From the NCBI RefSeq assembly GCF_049897565.1, contig NZ_JAFCWM010000007.1, forward strand, positions 124,001-188,000: a stretch of 64,000 bases of DNA. Reading direction: 5' to 3'. This stretch comes from JAFCUW01 sp049897565 (GTDB lineage: Bacteria; Pseudomonadota; Gammaproteobacteria; Burkholderiales; Burkholderiaceae_D). The notes beneath the pieces were generated by a model that was not told the DNA's origin, did not search any database, and was given only the letters and a program-made list of their open reading frames with translations. Both the position numbers and the translations under genes were made by a program. Below, piece by piece: positions 44,412-54,172 of this stretch (position 1 is the first letter of the stretch; every line of letters starts with the position of its first letter).

Positions 44412-45152
44412 TCAGCCAGCGCTGTAGGCGTGGGGCGAAATGACGCGCATTTCTGATTCTATCCAATTTTCTACCTCTTGCATCATGCTGTCGGGAGTAT
44501 GATTTTGCGGCGATATCGGCTTGCCGATCGAGACCGTGATCACACCGGGACGTTTCAGGAACGAGTTCTTGGGCCAGCACTCACCTGAATTATGCGCGAT
44601 CGGCACCACCACCGTGTTCGTTTCCACGGCCAGGCGCGTGCCGCCGCTTTTATATTTGCCCGCCTTGCCCACCGCGATACGCGTCCCTTCAGGGAACATG
44701 ATAATCCATTGGCCGTCGGCCAGACGGCGCTTGCCCTGTTCGACCACGTGCCTGAAGGCGTTCTTGCCCTGCTTGCGGTCGATCGGGATCATGCGCAGCA
44801 GCGCCATGCCCCAGCCGAAAAACGGGATATACAGGATTTCTTTTTTAAACACGTAGACCAGCGGGCGTCTCAGGTTGGGCAACAGGAAAATGGTCTCCCA
44901 GGCCGACTGGTGTTTCGACAGCACGATCGCCGCGGCGTCAGGTTGATTTTCGAGGCCCTTGAAGCGGTAGTGGATGCCGCAGATTACCTTGGCGGCCCAT
45001 ATCACGAATACGTTCCAGCGCGACGTCACCCAGAACCGCTTGTTGTAGGGCAGCGGAGCGGCCAGCAGGCACACGCAGACCCAGACGACGGTGGCCACCA
45101 CCATGACGACGGTAAATAGCAGGGAACGCAGGAACAGGCCGAATTTATACAA
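44412..45152 (-). CDS. plsC: 1-acyl-sn-glycerol-3-phosphate acyltransferase family protein (HX4E variant)
   Basis: The 246-residue membrane acyltransferase has an N-terminal helix (LLFTVVMVVATVVWVCVCLL). The active-site motif is LSKHQSAWETIFLL, with His-X4-Glu instead of His-X4-Asp. Other PlsC blocks are IPFFGWGMALLRMIPIDR, IIMFPEGTR and VVPIAHNSG. A TTG at 45152 preceded by GGAG is the likely start, because no ATG or GTG lies in the correct range. It follows gmhB by 20 bases. Confidence 0.87.
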   Translation of the reverse strand: MYKFGLFLRSLLFTVVMVVATVVWVCVCLLAAPLPYNKRFWVTSRWNVFVIWAAKVICGIHYRFKGLENQPDAAAIVLSKHQSAWETIFLLPNLRRPLVYVFKKEILYIPFFGWGMALLRMIPIDRKQGKNAFRHVVEQGKRRLADGQWIIMFPEGTRIAVGKAGKYKSGGTRLAVETNTVVVPIAHNSGECWPKNSFLKRPGVITVSIGKPISPQNHTPDSMMQEVENWIESEMRVISPHAYSAG

Positions 45153-45172
45153 AATCTTTTCTCCGAGGTAAA

Positions 45173-45736
45173 TCAGTGGGTGCCGCCGGCAGGCGGCAGT
45201 GGTGTCTTGAGCAGCGCGCCGACCATCCCGGCGAGGTCGGCGAATACCTGGGTGCCCGGCGGCAGGCCGCCGGTCTCGAACGTCTTCTGGCCTTTGCCGG
45301 TCAGGACCAGGTAGGGCACGCAGCCGGTCTTGAAGCCTGCCTGCAGGTCGCGCAGCGAGTCGCCGACGGTGGGCACGCCCTTCAGGCTGACCTTGAAGCG
45401 CTTGCTGATTTCCTCGAACATGCCGGCCTTCGGCTTTCTGCAATCGCAGTTGTCGATCGCCGCGTGCGGGCAGAAAAAGATGGCGTCGATCGTCGCGCCC
45501 ACCGTCTGCGCATTGGCATGCAGCTTCTGGTGGATGGCGTTGAGGATGGTCATGTCGAACAGCTCGCGCGCGATGCCGGACTGGTTCGAAGCGATCACCA
45601 CCCGGTAGCCGGCCTGGTTAAGGCGCGCGATCGCTTCGAGCGAGCCGGGAATCGGCACCCACTCGGCCGGCGACTTGATGAACGCCGGCGAATCGTGGTT
45701 GATGACGCCGTCGCGGTCGAGGATGATCATCTTCAT
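45173..45736 (-). CDS. gmhB: D-glycero-beta-D-manno-heptose 1,7-bisphosphate 7-phosphatase
   Basis: GmhB supplies heptose for the LPS core by removing the 7-phosphate. The HAD-family protein (about 187 residues) starts MKMIILDRDGVINHDS with the nucleophilic Asp. It has VVIASNQSGIARE, the zinc loop CPHAAIDNCDCRKPKAGMF and TVGDSLRDLQAG. The ATG at 45736 is preferred; a GTG at 45739 directly precedes it. It lies between glyS (13-base gap) and the acyltransferase. Confidence 0.95.
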   Translation of the reverse strand: MKMIILDRDGVINHDSPAFIKSPAEWVPIPGSLEAIARLNQAGYRVVIASNQSGIARELFDMTILNAIHQKLHANAQTVGATIDAIFFCPHAAIDNCDCRKPKAGMFEEISKRFKVSLKGVPTVGDSLRDLQAGFKTGCVPYLVLTGKGQKTFETGGLPPGTQVFADLAGMVGALLKTPLPPAGGTH

Positions 45737-45749
45737 CACGCCAGTCTCC

Positions 45750-47837
45750 TCATGCCGCCAGTTTCGAGATGTCGGCGACGCGGTTCATCATCGCGTGCAA
45801 CTGCGACAGCAGCGCCAGGCGGTTGTTGCGCAGGTCGAGGTTCTCGTCCATCACCATGACGTCGTTGAAGAAGCCATCGACGTCGTCGCGCAGCTGCGCC
45901 AGCGTCCTCAAAGTGCTGCTGAAGTCGCCTGCGCCAAAGGCCGCGTCGACTTCGGGTCGCACGCGCGCCACGCTGGCGGCCAGCTTGCGCTCGGCCTCGA
46001 CCTGCAGCAGCTCGGCCGATACGGCGCCGATGGCGACATCGGTCTTTTTCAGGATATTCGTGATGCGCTTGTTGGCCGCGGCCAGCGACGCGCTCTCGGG
46101 CAGCGCGGCGAAGGCCTTGACGGCTTCCAGGCGCTGCACGATGTCGTCCAGCCGGTCCGGGTTCTGCGCCAGCACCGCCTCGACTTCGTTGGCCGAAAAG
46201 CCGCGCTCGCGCAGGATGCCGCGCAGGCGCTCGATGATGAAGGCGGCCACTTCGCTGGACGGATCCTTGAAGCCGGCGCGATAGTCGAATACCGCGGCGG
46301 CATCGGCCAGCAGGTCGCTGATCGCCAGCGGCAGGCGCTTTTCCAGCAGCATGCGCAGCACGCCGAGGGCGTGGCGGCGCAGCGCGAACGGATCCTTGTC
46401 GCCGGTTGGCTGCAGGCCGATCGACCAGATGCCGACCAGCGTCTCGAGCTTGTCGGCCAGCGCCACGGCGGTGCCGGTCGCGGTCGACGGCAGCGCGTCG
46501 CCGGCAAAGCGCGGCTGGTAGTGTTCGGACGCGGCCAGCGCCACTTCCTCGTGCTCGCCGTCGTGGCGCGCGTAGTACGCGCCCATGATGCCTTGCAGTT
46601 CCGGGAATTCGCCGACCATGTCGGTCAGCAGGTCCGTCTTGGCCAGCATGGCGCCGCGTTCTGCCAGCAGCACGTCGTAGCCGAGCCGCTTTGCGATGGC
46701 GCCGGCCAGCCGCGTAACGCGCTGCGTGCGCTCGGCCTGGGTGCCCAGCTTGTTGTGGTAGACCACGTTGGCCAGCAGCGGCAGGCGCGACTCGAGCGTC
46801 TTCTTCTTGTCCTGCTCGAAGAAGAACTTGGCGTCCGACAGGCGCGGACGCACGACCCGCTCGTTGCCGCCGATGATGTGCTGCGGGTCGCTCGTCTCGA
46901 TGTTCGACACGATCAGGAAGCGCGAACGCAGCTTGCCGGCGCTATCGGTCAGCGCAAAGTACTTCTGGTTGGTCTGCATCGTCAGGATCAGGCATTCCTG
47001 CGGCACGGCCAGAAATTCGTCCTCGAAGCGGCATTCGTACACCACCGGCCATTCGACCAGGGCGGCCACTTCATCGAGCAGCGCTTCCGGCATCAGGACC
47101 TGGTCGGCGCCGGCTTTTTCCAGCAGCGCGGCGCGGATGGCGTCCTTGCGCTGGGCGGCGCTGGCGATGACCTTGCCCTCGTTTTCCAGCATGCCGGCGT
47201 AGTTGACCGGATGCGAGATCGAGATCGGCTGGCCCTCGGACAGGAAGCGGTGGCCGAGCGTGGTGCGGCCCGCCGAAAGACCCAGCGCGCTCAAGGGAAC
47301 GATCTCCTCGCCGTGCAGCGCGATCAGCGAATGGGCAGGGCGCACGAACTGCACGGTGGCGCCGTCGGGCCGCTGATAGCTCATCAGCTTCGGAATGGGG
47401 AGCCTAGAAATCGATTCCATAATTGCGAACTGCAAACCCACCTGCAGAGATTTTCCGGCCGCCACAGAATTATAAAAAAGTGCTTCTGCCTTTCCATCCA
47501 TGGCCCGCTCGAATTCTTCAAGTGGCACATGAGTCAAATGCATTGCGGCCAATTTCTTTAGCATCGGCGGTGTCGGGCTGCCGCTCGCGTCGAGCGCGAT
47601 GTTAACTGGGAGGATTTTTTCTCGGATTGCGATATCGCGTGCTGTACCGCGAACATCTGTTATTGAAAGCGCCAATCTGCGCGGCGTCGCAAAAACCGTC
47701 ACCGTGCTGCTATCCTCTAGCAATTCGCGCGCCTTAAGGCCGTCGGTAATCCCTGTGGCAAATGCGTTGCTTAGTTTGACGAGCGCCTTCGGCGGCAGTT
47801 CTTCGGTCAGCAGTTCGACGAGTAAGGTCTGGTTCAT
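45750..47837 (-). CDS. glyS: Glycyl-tRNA synthetase beta subunit
   Basis: This is the tRNA-binding subunit of the alpha2beta2 GlyRS. The 695-residue protein begins MNQTLLVELLTEELPPKALVKL, which is diagnostic. It includes FATPRRLALSITDV, PTPPMLKKLA, GHRFLSEGQPI and a C-terminal DALR-like anticodon domain (DVMVMDENLDLRNNRLALLSQL). The first ~150 codons (about 47400-47770) use visibly more AT-rich codons than the rest of the gene. It follows glyQ by 27 bases. Confidence 0.97.
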   Translation of the reverse strand: MNQTLLVELLTEELPPKALVKLSNAFATGITDGLKARELLEDSSTVTVFATPRRLALSITDVRGTARDIAIREKILPVNIALDASGSPTPPMLKKLAAMHLTHVPLEEFERAMDGKAEALFYNSVAAGKSLQVGLQFAIMESISRLPIPKLMSYQRPDGATVQFVRPAHSLIALHGEEIVPLSALGLSAGRTTLGHRFLSEGQPISISHPVNYAGMLENEGKVIASAAQRKDAIRAALLEKAGADQVLMPEALLDEVAALVEWPVVYECRFEDEFLAVPQECLILTMQTNQKYFALTDSAGKLRSRFLIVSNIETSDPQHIIGGNERVVRPRLSDAKFFFEQDKKKTLESRLPLLANVVYHNKLGTQAERTQRVTRLAGAIAKRLGYDVLLAERGAMLAKTDLLTDMVGEFPELQGIMGAYYARHDGEHEEVALAASEHYQPRFAGDALPSTATGTAVALADKLETLVGIWSIGLQPTGDKDPFALRRHALGVLRMLLEKRLPLAISDLLADAAAVFDYRAGFKDPSSEVAAFIIERLRGILRERGFSANEVEAVLAQNPDRLDDIVQRLEAVKAFAALPESASLAAANKRITNILKKTDVAIGAVSAELLQVEAERKLAASVARVRPEVDAAFGAGDFSSTLRTLAQLRDDVDGFFNDVMVMDENLDLRNNRLALLSQLHAMMNRVADISKLAA

Positions 47838-47864
47838 GGTTCTATTCTTATATGTTCGAAGGAC

Positions 47865-48794
47865 TCAGGCCGCTTCGCGGTCGATGGGGGCGCCCGCGGC
47901 GCCAGGCGCCATCGGGAATCCCAGCTTTTCGCGCGAATCGTAGTAGGCCTGCGCGACCAGGCGCGACAAGGTGCGCACGCGGCCGATGTAGGCGGCGCGC
48001 TCGGTCACCGAGATGGCGCCGCGCGCATCTAACATGTTGAAGCTGTGCGACGCCTTCATGATCTGCTCGTACGCCGGGAGGGTCAGCGCCAGTTCGACCA
48101 GGCGCTTCGCCTCTGCTTCGTGGTTGGCGAAAGCGGCGAACAGCAGCTCGGTGTTGGCGTGCTCGAAGTTGTAGGTCGACTGCTCGACCTCGTTCTGGTG
48201 GAAGACGTCGCCGTACGACAGCGTCTTCCTGGCGCCGTTTTCTTCCCACTCCGTCCACACCAGGTCATACACGTTCTCGACGCCCTGCAGGTACATCGCC
48301 AGGCGCTCGATGCCGTAGGTGATTTCGCCGAGCACCGGCTTGCAATCGAGGCCGCCGACCTGCTGGAAGTAGGTGAACTGCGTCACCTCCATGCCGTTCA
48401 GCCAGACTTCCCAGCCGAGGCCCCAGGCGCCCAGGGTCGGGCTTTCCCAGTCGTCCTCGACGAAGCGCACGTCGTTCTGCTTCAGGTCCAGGCCGAGCGC
48501 CTCGAGCGAACCGAGATACAGGTCGAGGATGTTTTCCGGCGCCGGTTTCAGCACCACCTGGTACTGGTAGTAGTGCTGCAGGCGGTTCGGGTTCTCGCCG
48601 TAGCGGCCGTCCTTCGGGCGGCGCGACGGCTGCACATACGCGGCGCGCCACGGCTCCGGGCCGATCGCGCGCAGGAAGGTGCCGGTGTGGAAAGTGCCGG
48701 CGCCGACTTCCTGGTCGTACGGCTGGAGCAAGGCGCAGCCTTGCTTGTCCCAGTAGGATTGCAAGGTCAGAATAATTTGTTGGAATGTGAGCAT
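47865..48794 (-). CDS. glyQ: Glycyl-tRNA synthetase alpha subunit
   Basis: This is the class II catalytic subunit that activates glycine. The 309-residue protein opens MLTFQQIILTLQSYWDKQGC. It contains ALLQPYDQEVGAGTFHT, AYVQPSRRPKDGRYGENPNR and LGEITYGIERLAMYLQGV. The ATG at 48794 is chosen because the family N-terminus is exactly this segment. It forms the glyQS operon. Confidence 0.98.
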   Translation of the reverse strand: MLTFQQIILTLQSYWDKQGCALLQPYDQEVGAGTFHTGTFLRAIGPEPWRAAYVQPSRRPKDGRYGENPNRLQHYYQYQVVLKPAPENILDLYLGSLEALGLDLKQNDVRFVEDDWESPTLGAWGLGWEVWLNGMEVTQFTYFQQVGGLDCKPVLGEITYGIERLAMYLQGVENVYDLVWTEWEENGARKTLSYGDVFHQNEVEQSTYNFEHANTELLFAAFANHEAEAKRLVELALTLPAYEQIMKASHSFNMLDARGAISVTERAAYIGRVRTLSRLVAQAYYDSREKLGFPMAPGAAGAPIDREAA

Positions 48795-48914
48795 CGGATC
48801 TGGAAGCCGCGCCAACGGGCGCGAACGGTAGGTGAGTTTGCCAAGCGCCCAATTTTAGCGGTTTTGGGCTGCGGCTGGGAACGTATGTAGAACAACAAGC
48901 ATCATTAAGGGCAA

Positions 48915-50477
48915 CTAAGCGGCGTTGGCAGCGTTGTTGCGGAACTTTCGCCCGGAAAGCCACGCCGCCGCCAGGCCGAGCGCGCCCAGCAGCAGGAATC
49001 CCAGATTGCCGAAGCGAATGTACGGCGTCATGCCTTCCATGCCCTGCACCTTGGCCGTGAGCACGCCGCGGGTAAACGGCGGCAGTTCGGCGGTGATGTT
49101 GCCGCGGCCATCGATGACGGCGGTGGCGCCGTTGCTGGTCGAGCGCAGCATCGGCCGTCCCGTCTCGAGCGAGCGCATGCGCGAAATCTGCAGGTGCTGC
49201 GGAATCGCCACCGACTCGCCGTACCAGGCCAGGTTCGACACGTTCAGCAGCACCGTGGCCGGCGCCGCGGCGGCGCGCAGCTGGTCGGCGATTTCCTCGC
49301 CAAAGGCGTCCTCGTAGCAGACGTTCGGCAGCACCAGCTGGTCCTTGACGGCGAACGCCGGCTGGATCTTGGCGCCGCGCGTGAAGTCGCCCAGCGGGAT
49401 GCGCATCAGGTCGACGAACCAGCGAAAGCCCGGCGGCACGAACTCGCCGAACGGCACCAAGTGCTGCTTGTCGAAGCGGTAAGTCTGGCCGTTCGGGCCG
49501 ATGCCGGCGACGCTGTTGGCGTACTGGGTCGGGCTGTCGGCCATCGGCGTGCCATACAGCAGGCTGCTGTTGGTGCTGCGCGCGAATGCCGCGAGGCTCT
49601 CCAGATAACCGGGCGGCAGATGCTGGGGCGGCAGGACGATCGCCGTTTCCGGCGTGGCGATCAAGTCGGCCGGCGCGGCGACGATCATCGAGCGGTACAG
49701 TTCCAGCGCGCGGTTGATGTGCAGCGGCTCGAATTTTTCGCCCTGCGCCACGTTACCCTGCAACAGGCGCACCGAGATCGGCTGGCCGTGAGGGCGCGTC
49801 CATTCGACATGGGTGAGGCCGAAGCCGGCCGCCATGATCGCGGCCAAGAGGCCGATCGCCGGCCAGCGCGCGCGCTGGGTCAGCATCGCCAGGCATGCGC
49901 CGCACAGCGCGACGAGCATGCCGATGCCGTACACGCCGATCAGCGGCGCGTAGCCCGACAGTGGACTGGTGTTGTGGGCGTAGCCGGAGGCGGCCCATGG
50001 AAAACCGGTGAATACCCAGCCGCGCATCCATTCGGACAGCGCCCAGGTGACGGGCAAGACCAGCATCAGGAACGAGGTCACCGGCAGCGACCAGCGGCGC
50101 CGCAGCCAGGCGGCGGCGCCAGTGGCAAGCGCGGCGAACAGGCCCATGTAGCACGCCAGCAGCAGGATCGCCAGCGCGGCGAGCGGCGCGGCCAGGCCGC
50201 CAAAGCGGTTCATCGCGATGTACAACCAGTGCATGCCGGCCACCGACCAACCGAGCCCGAAGGCCCAGCCGATCCAGGTGGCGCGGCGCACCGAGGTATC
50301 CATGCCGACCTGGTAGAACAGGAAGGCGAGCAGCAGCAGCTGGATCGGCCAGGCGCCGAAAGGGGCGAACGAGAACAGGCTGCACAGGCCGGCGAGGGCG
50401 GCCCACAGCATCGGCCACGCGGTGCCGCGCGGCGCACCCGCATATGTCGGGGCGCAGACGCGTGGCCGGCGCAGCAT
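48915..50477 (-). CDS. lnt: Apolipoprotein N-acyltransferase
   Basis: Lnt adds the third acyl chain to lipoproteins at the inner membrane. The 520-residue protein has about seven N-terminal helices (from LWAALAGLCSLFSFAPFGAW). A nitrilase-type domain follows with the catalytic Glu in IATPETAIVLPP, Lys in FDKQHLVPFGEF and Cys in LPNVCYEDAFGE. A final C-terminal helix closes it. The ATG at 50477 shares a base with the corC stop (TGATG), indicating coupling, as in the E. coli ybeX-lnt pair. Confidence 0.96.
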   Translation of the reverse strand: MLRRPRVCAPTYAGAPRGTAWPMLWAALAGLCSLFSFAPFGAWPIQLLLLAFLFYQVGMDTSVRRATWIGWAFGLGWSVAGMHWLYIAMNRFGGLAAPLAALAILLLACYMGLFAALATGAAAWLRRRWSLPVTSFLMLVLPVTWALSEWMRGWVFTGFPWAASGYAHNTSPLSGYAPLIGVYGIGMLVALCGACLAMLTQRARWPAIGLLAAIMAAGFGLTHVEWTRPHGQPISVRLLQGNVAQGEKFEPLHINRALELYRSMIVAAPADLIATPETAIVLPPQHLPPGYLESLAAFARSTNSSLLYGTPMADSPTQYANSVAGIGPNGQTYRFDKQHLVPFGEFVPPGFRWFVDLMRIPLGDFTRGAKIQPAFAVKDQLVLPNVCYEDAFGEEIADQLRAAAAPATVLLNVSNLAWYGESVAIPQHLQISRMRSLETGRPMLRSTSNGATAVIDGRGNITAELPPFTRGVLTAKVQGMEGMTPYIRFGNLGFLLLGALGLAAAWLSGRKFRNNAANAA

Positions 50478-51355
50478 CAGTCGCGTTCGTCCTCTGGGTG
50501 CGGCAGCCGTTCGACCAGCAGCACGTGGATCTGGCGGGCGTCGGCGCGCAGCACTTCGAAGCGCAAGTTGTCGATGTCGAACAGCTCGCCCTTGTGCGGC
50601 ATGCGGCCGAGGTGATTGGCGACCAGGCCGCCGATGGTGTCGACGTCGTCGTCGACCAGTGCGGCGCCGATCTCCTCGTTGAACTGTTCGAGTTCGGTCA
50701 GCGCCTTGACGCGCCAGCGCGGACCAAGCTGGCCTTCCTTGATCGACAGGACGTTGTCTTCTTCCTCGTCGAAATCGTATTCGTCCTCGATGTCGCCGAC
50801 GATCTGCTCGAGCACATCTTCGATCGTGATCAGGCCGGCCACGCCGCTGTACTCGTCGACGACGATGGCCATGTGATTGTGGTTGGCGCGGAAGTCGCGC
50901 AGCAGCACATTGAGGCGCTTCGATTCGGGGATGAAGATGGCAGGGCGCAGCATGTCGCGCACGTCGAACGATTCTTCGGCGTAGTAGCGCAGCAGGTCCT
51001 TGGCCAGCAGGATGCCGATCACCTTGTCGCGTTCGCCCTCGATGGCGGGAAAGCGCGAGTGCGCGGTTGCCAGCACGTCGGGCATCCACTCTTCGATCGG
51101 CTTGCTGATGTCGATGACGTCCATCTGCGAGCGCGGCACCATGATGTCGCGCGCGGACAGGTCCGACACCTGGAACACGCCTTCGATCATCGACAAGGCG
51201 TCGGCATCGATCAGGCTGCGTTCGTGGGCGTCGTGCAGAACTTCGAGCAGCTCGGCGCGGTTTTCAGGCTCTGGGGAGATCAGTGCGGTCAGGCGTTCAA
51301 ACAGTGACCGGTGTTGCTTGGCGTCCGTGCGGACGTCATTAGGGTGCTCTGGCAT
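50477..51355 (-). CDS. corC: CorC/YbeX-type CBS-domain protein
   Basis: This 292-residue soluble protein of the HlyC/CorC family is linked to magnesium/cobalt efflux and to ribosome-related functions in E. coli YbeX. Two CBS domains lie in residues 70-195 (DIMVPRSQMDVIDI, VIGILLAKDLL, AIVVDEYSGVAGLITIEDVLEQIVGDI, given in part). The CorC_HlyC domain closes the protein (WRVKALTELEQFNEEIG, TIGGLVANHLGRMP). No DUF21 membrane domain is present, as expected for this subgroup. It normally follows ybeY; here about 4.2 kb intervene. Confidence 0.94.
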   Translation of the reverse strand: MPEHPNDVRTDAKQHRSLFERLTALISPEPENRAELLEVLHDAHERSLIDADALSMIEGVFQVSDLSARDIMVPRSQMDVIDISKPIEEWMPDVLATAHSRFPAIEGERDKVIGILLAKDLLRYYAEESFDVRDMLRPAIFIPESKRLNVLLRDFRANHNHMAIVVDEYSGVAGLITIEDVLEQIVGDIEDEYDFDEEEDNVLSIKEGQLGPRWRVKALTELEQFNEEIGAALVDDDVDTIGGLVANHLGRMPHKGELFDIDNLRFEVLRADARQIHVLLVERLPHPEDERD

Positions 51356-53909
51356 AGTTGGCGTGAGCCGTTGTTGCGATGGACGTAGGATACACTACAT
51401 CGGCGATTGCCCGTTTTTTAAGCAGAGCGCGGGCGCGGTGGGGCCGCAGAATTCGGCTCAGCCATCGAGCCAGCTGACGGCCACAAACTGCTTCGTCAGT
51501 GTTACCTGATACGGCGATTCGTCCGGCCGGCTGGACGTCAGCGCGACCGCGCCAGGTCCGGCTTGCGTGCGCACCAGCGCCGCCTCTGACATTTGCCGGG
51601 CGATTGCATCGGCGTGCGCGCCTTCCCAGCGCGATCTGACGGCCGACAGCAGCTTGGCAATCGCCGCTTGCAGCATCAATGCTGAAATCGGGATTGCCTG
51701 CACCATCAAATGCGGAGGTTGTCGTGCCGGTGTCTGGACTAATCGTGGTGGTTTGCTGGCCATGTCCATCAACGGTGTAGCGCGTTATCAGCTTGCGCGG
51801 ATCGGCGACAGATACAAGATCGTCCTGGTGCGAATAACCATAGCCGATCACGGGCGCTGCGGCGCCAGGCGTGGGCGGGGGCATAACCTGCGTCATCACG
51901 CGATCGCAGCTATCGAAAACCTGTGTAGTCGCGCGGCCGAGTGGATCGGTCACCCTGGTCAGGTTGCGCCCACGGTCGTAGGCATAAGCCACTCCAGGGT
52001 CCTGGTCATCGCGTTGTTCTTTCTGGAGCCGGCTGAGTGCGTCGTAGGTACGCTTTGACATCGTCACCAGTACGCCGGCCGGATCGCGCACTTCCTGTTT
52101 GATCACGTTGCCGATGTTGTCGGGCGTGAAGTGGACAGCGTTCCCTGCCGAGTCTCGGAGGTCCGTGAGGCGATGCGCCGCGTCGTAGGCATAGTCCATA
52201 AATGTACCGTCGGCGGCGGTAACGCGGGTGCGCTGGCCTGCGTCGTCATATTGATAGCTTGTACTTTCGGACAAGCCGCGGCCATCTTCAACGGTACGCG
52301 AAACGAGCTGCTGGCGGGGGCCATACTCGAGCTTGATGATTTGCCCGTTCGGCAGCTTGATATTGGTTGCCAGGCCATCTTTGCTGTACTCGCGAAACTG
52401 CGTGAGTTCGCCTGCGCCATTGGTTGCGGTCGCCAGATCGCCGGCAGTGTGGTCGTAGGTCGTGTCGAAGTAGGTGAGCAGCAGAGCGTCGTGGTTGCCC
52501 GCCGCATCGGCGGGTCCCGTGCGTGTCAGTAATTTGCCGACGCTGTTGTACGTGTACTGCCACGCACGTGCTGCGCCGGTTTTGGCGGCGGCGAAACCGA
52601 GCGCTCCGTTGTTGTCCGTGGTGGCTTGCACTGACTTACTGCAAAGGACGGCGACCGGCTTAGCGTTTGGCAGGGTCGCGTCGGAGCAACGCGCAATCTG
52701 CCCGTCGGCGCCGCGCTCACCGTTGTACACGTAATTTGTAAGTCGGTTCGGTTCGTCGGTCACGCTCTTCAGCGGCCAGTCCGGATGCCATTGTGTGCCG
52801 GTCATCCGTGCGGTCATGACGGAATCGTTAGCGGTAACCGGGCAGGCTGCGTCGGCCTTCAATCCGGCGATGCGACGTGTTTGCAACCCACGCGCAACGT
52901 CAGTCACGAAGCACGTTTTGTTGCCATTGAAATCGGTAGTGCTTGTCAAGTCGCCGCGGTTGGCATATTCGAATTTGCTCGAGGTTGCGGCCGATCCTGC
53001 CCCGGCAGGCCGGCTTTCGCTGGCGACGCGCCCTCTGGTACCGGACGGATAGGTGAGCGCCCAGAGTCTTTCTGTGCCGAGCGGGTCAATCACGCGCCGC
53101 GTAACGTCGGTGGGGTAAGAGAACGTGTAGCGTCCCGCGCCGCCGGCATGCTGTGTCGATAGCGCCTGGCCAGCAACGTTAAGCGCGTAGGTGGCGAAGC
53201 GGACGTTATTTTCGTCGGTGATGCCGGTCAAGAAGTAACGCGACGATTCGCGTTCGTAGTGGTAGCGCCTGGACGCCAAGACGGCGCCCTCGCGGCGTTG
53301 AAAATGTACTGCCTCCAGGCGGGCCATTCCGATGCTGTCAGCCTGGCCGAGAACCGAAGCCTGCTGATATTCGTAACGACCCCCCCCATCGGGTCCGTCG
53401 ATCGATTCAACAACGCCGTCGCGCCAACCGATTTTGACGCTTCGGCCTTTGTCGTCCGAGATTAAAGTTAGCTGGCGCTCCGCGTCGTGCGAATAAGTCG
53501 CGGATCCCCCGGTCGCGCTATGCGAGCTGACCATCTTGTACGTACCATTTAAATTCTTGTAGCGCTCAACCTGACCGTTGGTGGTGGTGAGGAGCAGGTC
53601 GTTATAGTTCACGTCGAGCGCCTTCATCGAGACCCGCTTGTCATACCGCGAGACGAGTTTTCCGCCTGGCAGCAGGTCAAAAGCAAAAGCGCTACCGTCG
53701 CCGAAGGTGCCGGAGACGAAGGGCAAGAATATGCTGAACCGATCGACGACGAGCTCCCGGTCAAACGAAAAGGACCACCCGACTCCTGCGGATTGCGCGC
53801 TCCAGTTTTTGCGTAAGGTGCGATAGGTGCGTTGGATGCGCAGCCAGTCGCTTGGTCCGGCGATCAGGTCTGTTTCAGTCTGCACTTTGGCGCCACTTGC
53901 CAGTTGCAC
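51339..53909 (-). pseudogene. RHS/YD-repeat protein gene, truncated at both ends
   Basis: The open frame encodes RHS-family repeats, for example YDAAHRLTDLRDSAGN, YDALSRLQKEQRDDQDPG and YAYDRGRNLTRVTDPLGRA. The first residues (VQLASGAKVQTETDL) match the start of an RHS core. The frame stays open upstream to 54053 with CETGYSPRSPGVCVKQ and LGNPVQLASG, but no start codon or signal peptide precedes it. After about 51674 (AFDGAGNPDFSIDAASG) the frame becomes Arg-rich nonsense running into corC. The C-terminal RHS core and any toxin tip are absent. Base composition is clearly lower in GC than in its neighbours. An automatic caller may list this as an 856-residue gene. Confidence 0.75.
51458..51673 (-). 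pseudogene. 71-codon tail of an unidentified gene fused out of frame after the RHS remnant
   Basis: In a different minus-strand frame from the RHS repeats, codons from 51673 down to the TGA at 51458 read LQAAIAKLLSAVRSRWEG through YQVTLTKQFVAVSWLDG. Third positions are GC-rich like the host genes, whereas the RHS part is not, and the protein looks natural. I do not recognise the family. It is most simply the 3' remnant of another gene left at the deletion or insertion joint. Confidence 0.5.
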
Positions 53910-54172
53910 TGGATTGCCCAGTGTAAAGCCGACGTCCTCCTCTGAACAGCAGATTGGATCAGGGGACGGTGCGGGCGCTTCAGCTTGCTTGACGCAAACC
54001 CCCGGCGAACGTGGGCTGTATCCGGTTTCGCAGACAAGGATAGCGATGCCGTATCACTCGCCACCTTTTGCGAACACGCACCTGACCGAATCTACGTTGC
54101 GATTAGATCAATAATGTTGCGAATTTATAAGCATTCCTGCGGACCTTTTCAGAAGGTTGTACAAAACAGTCA

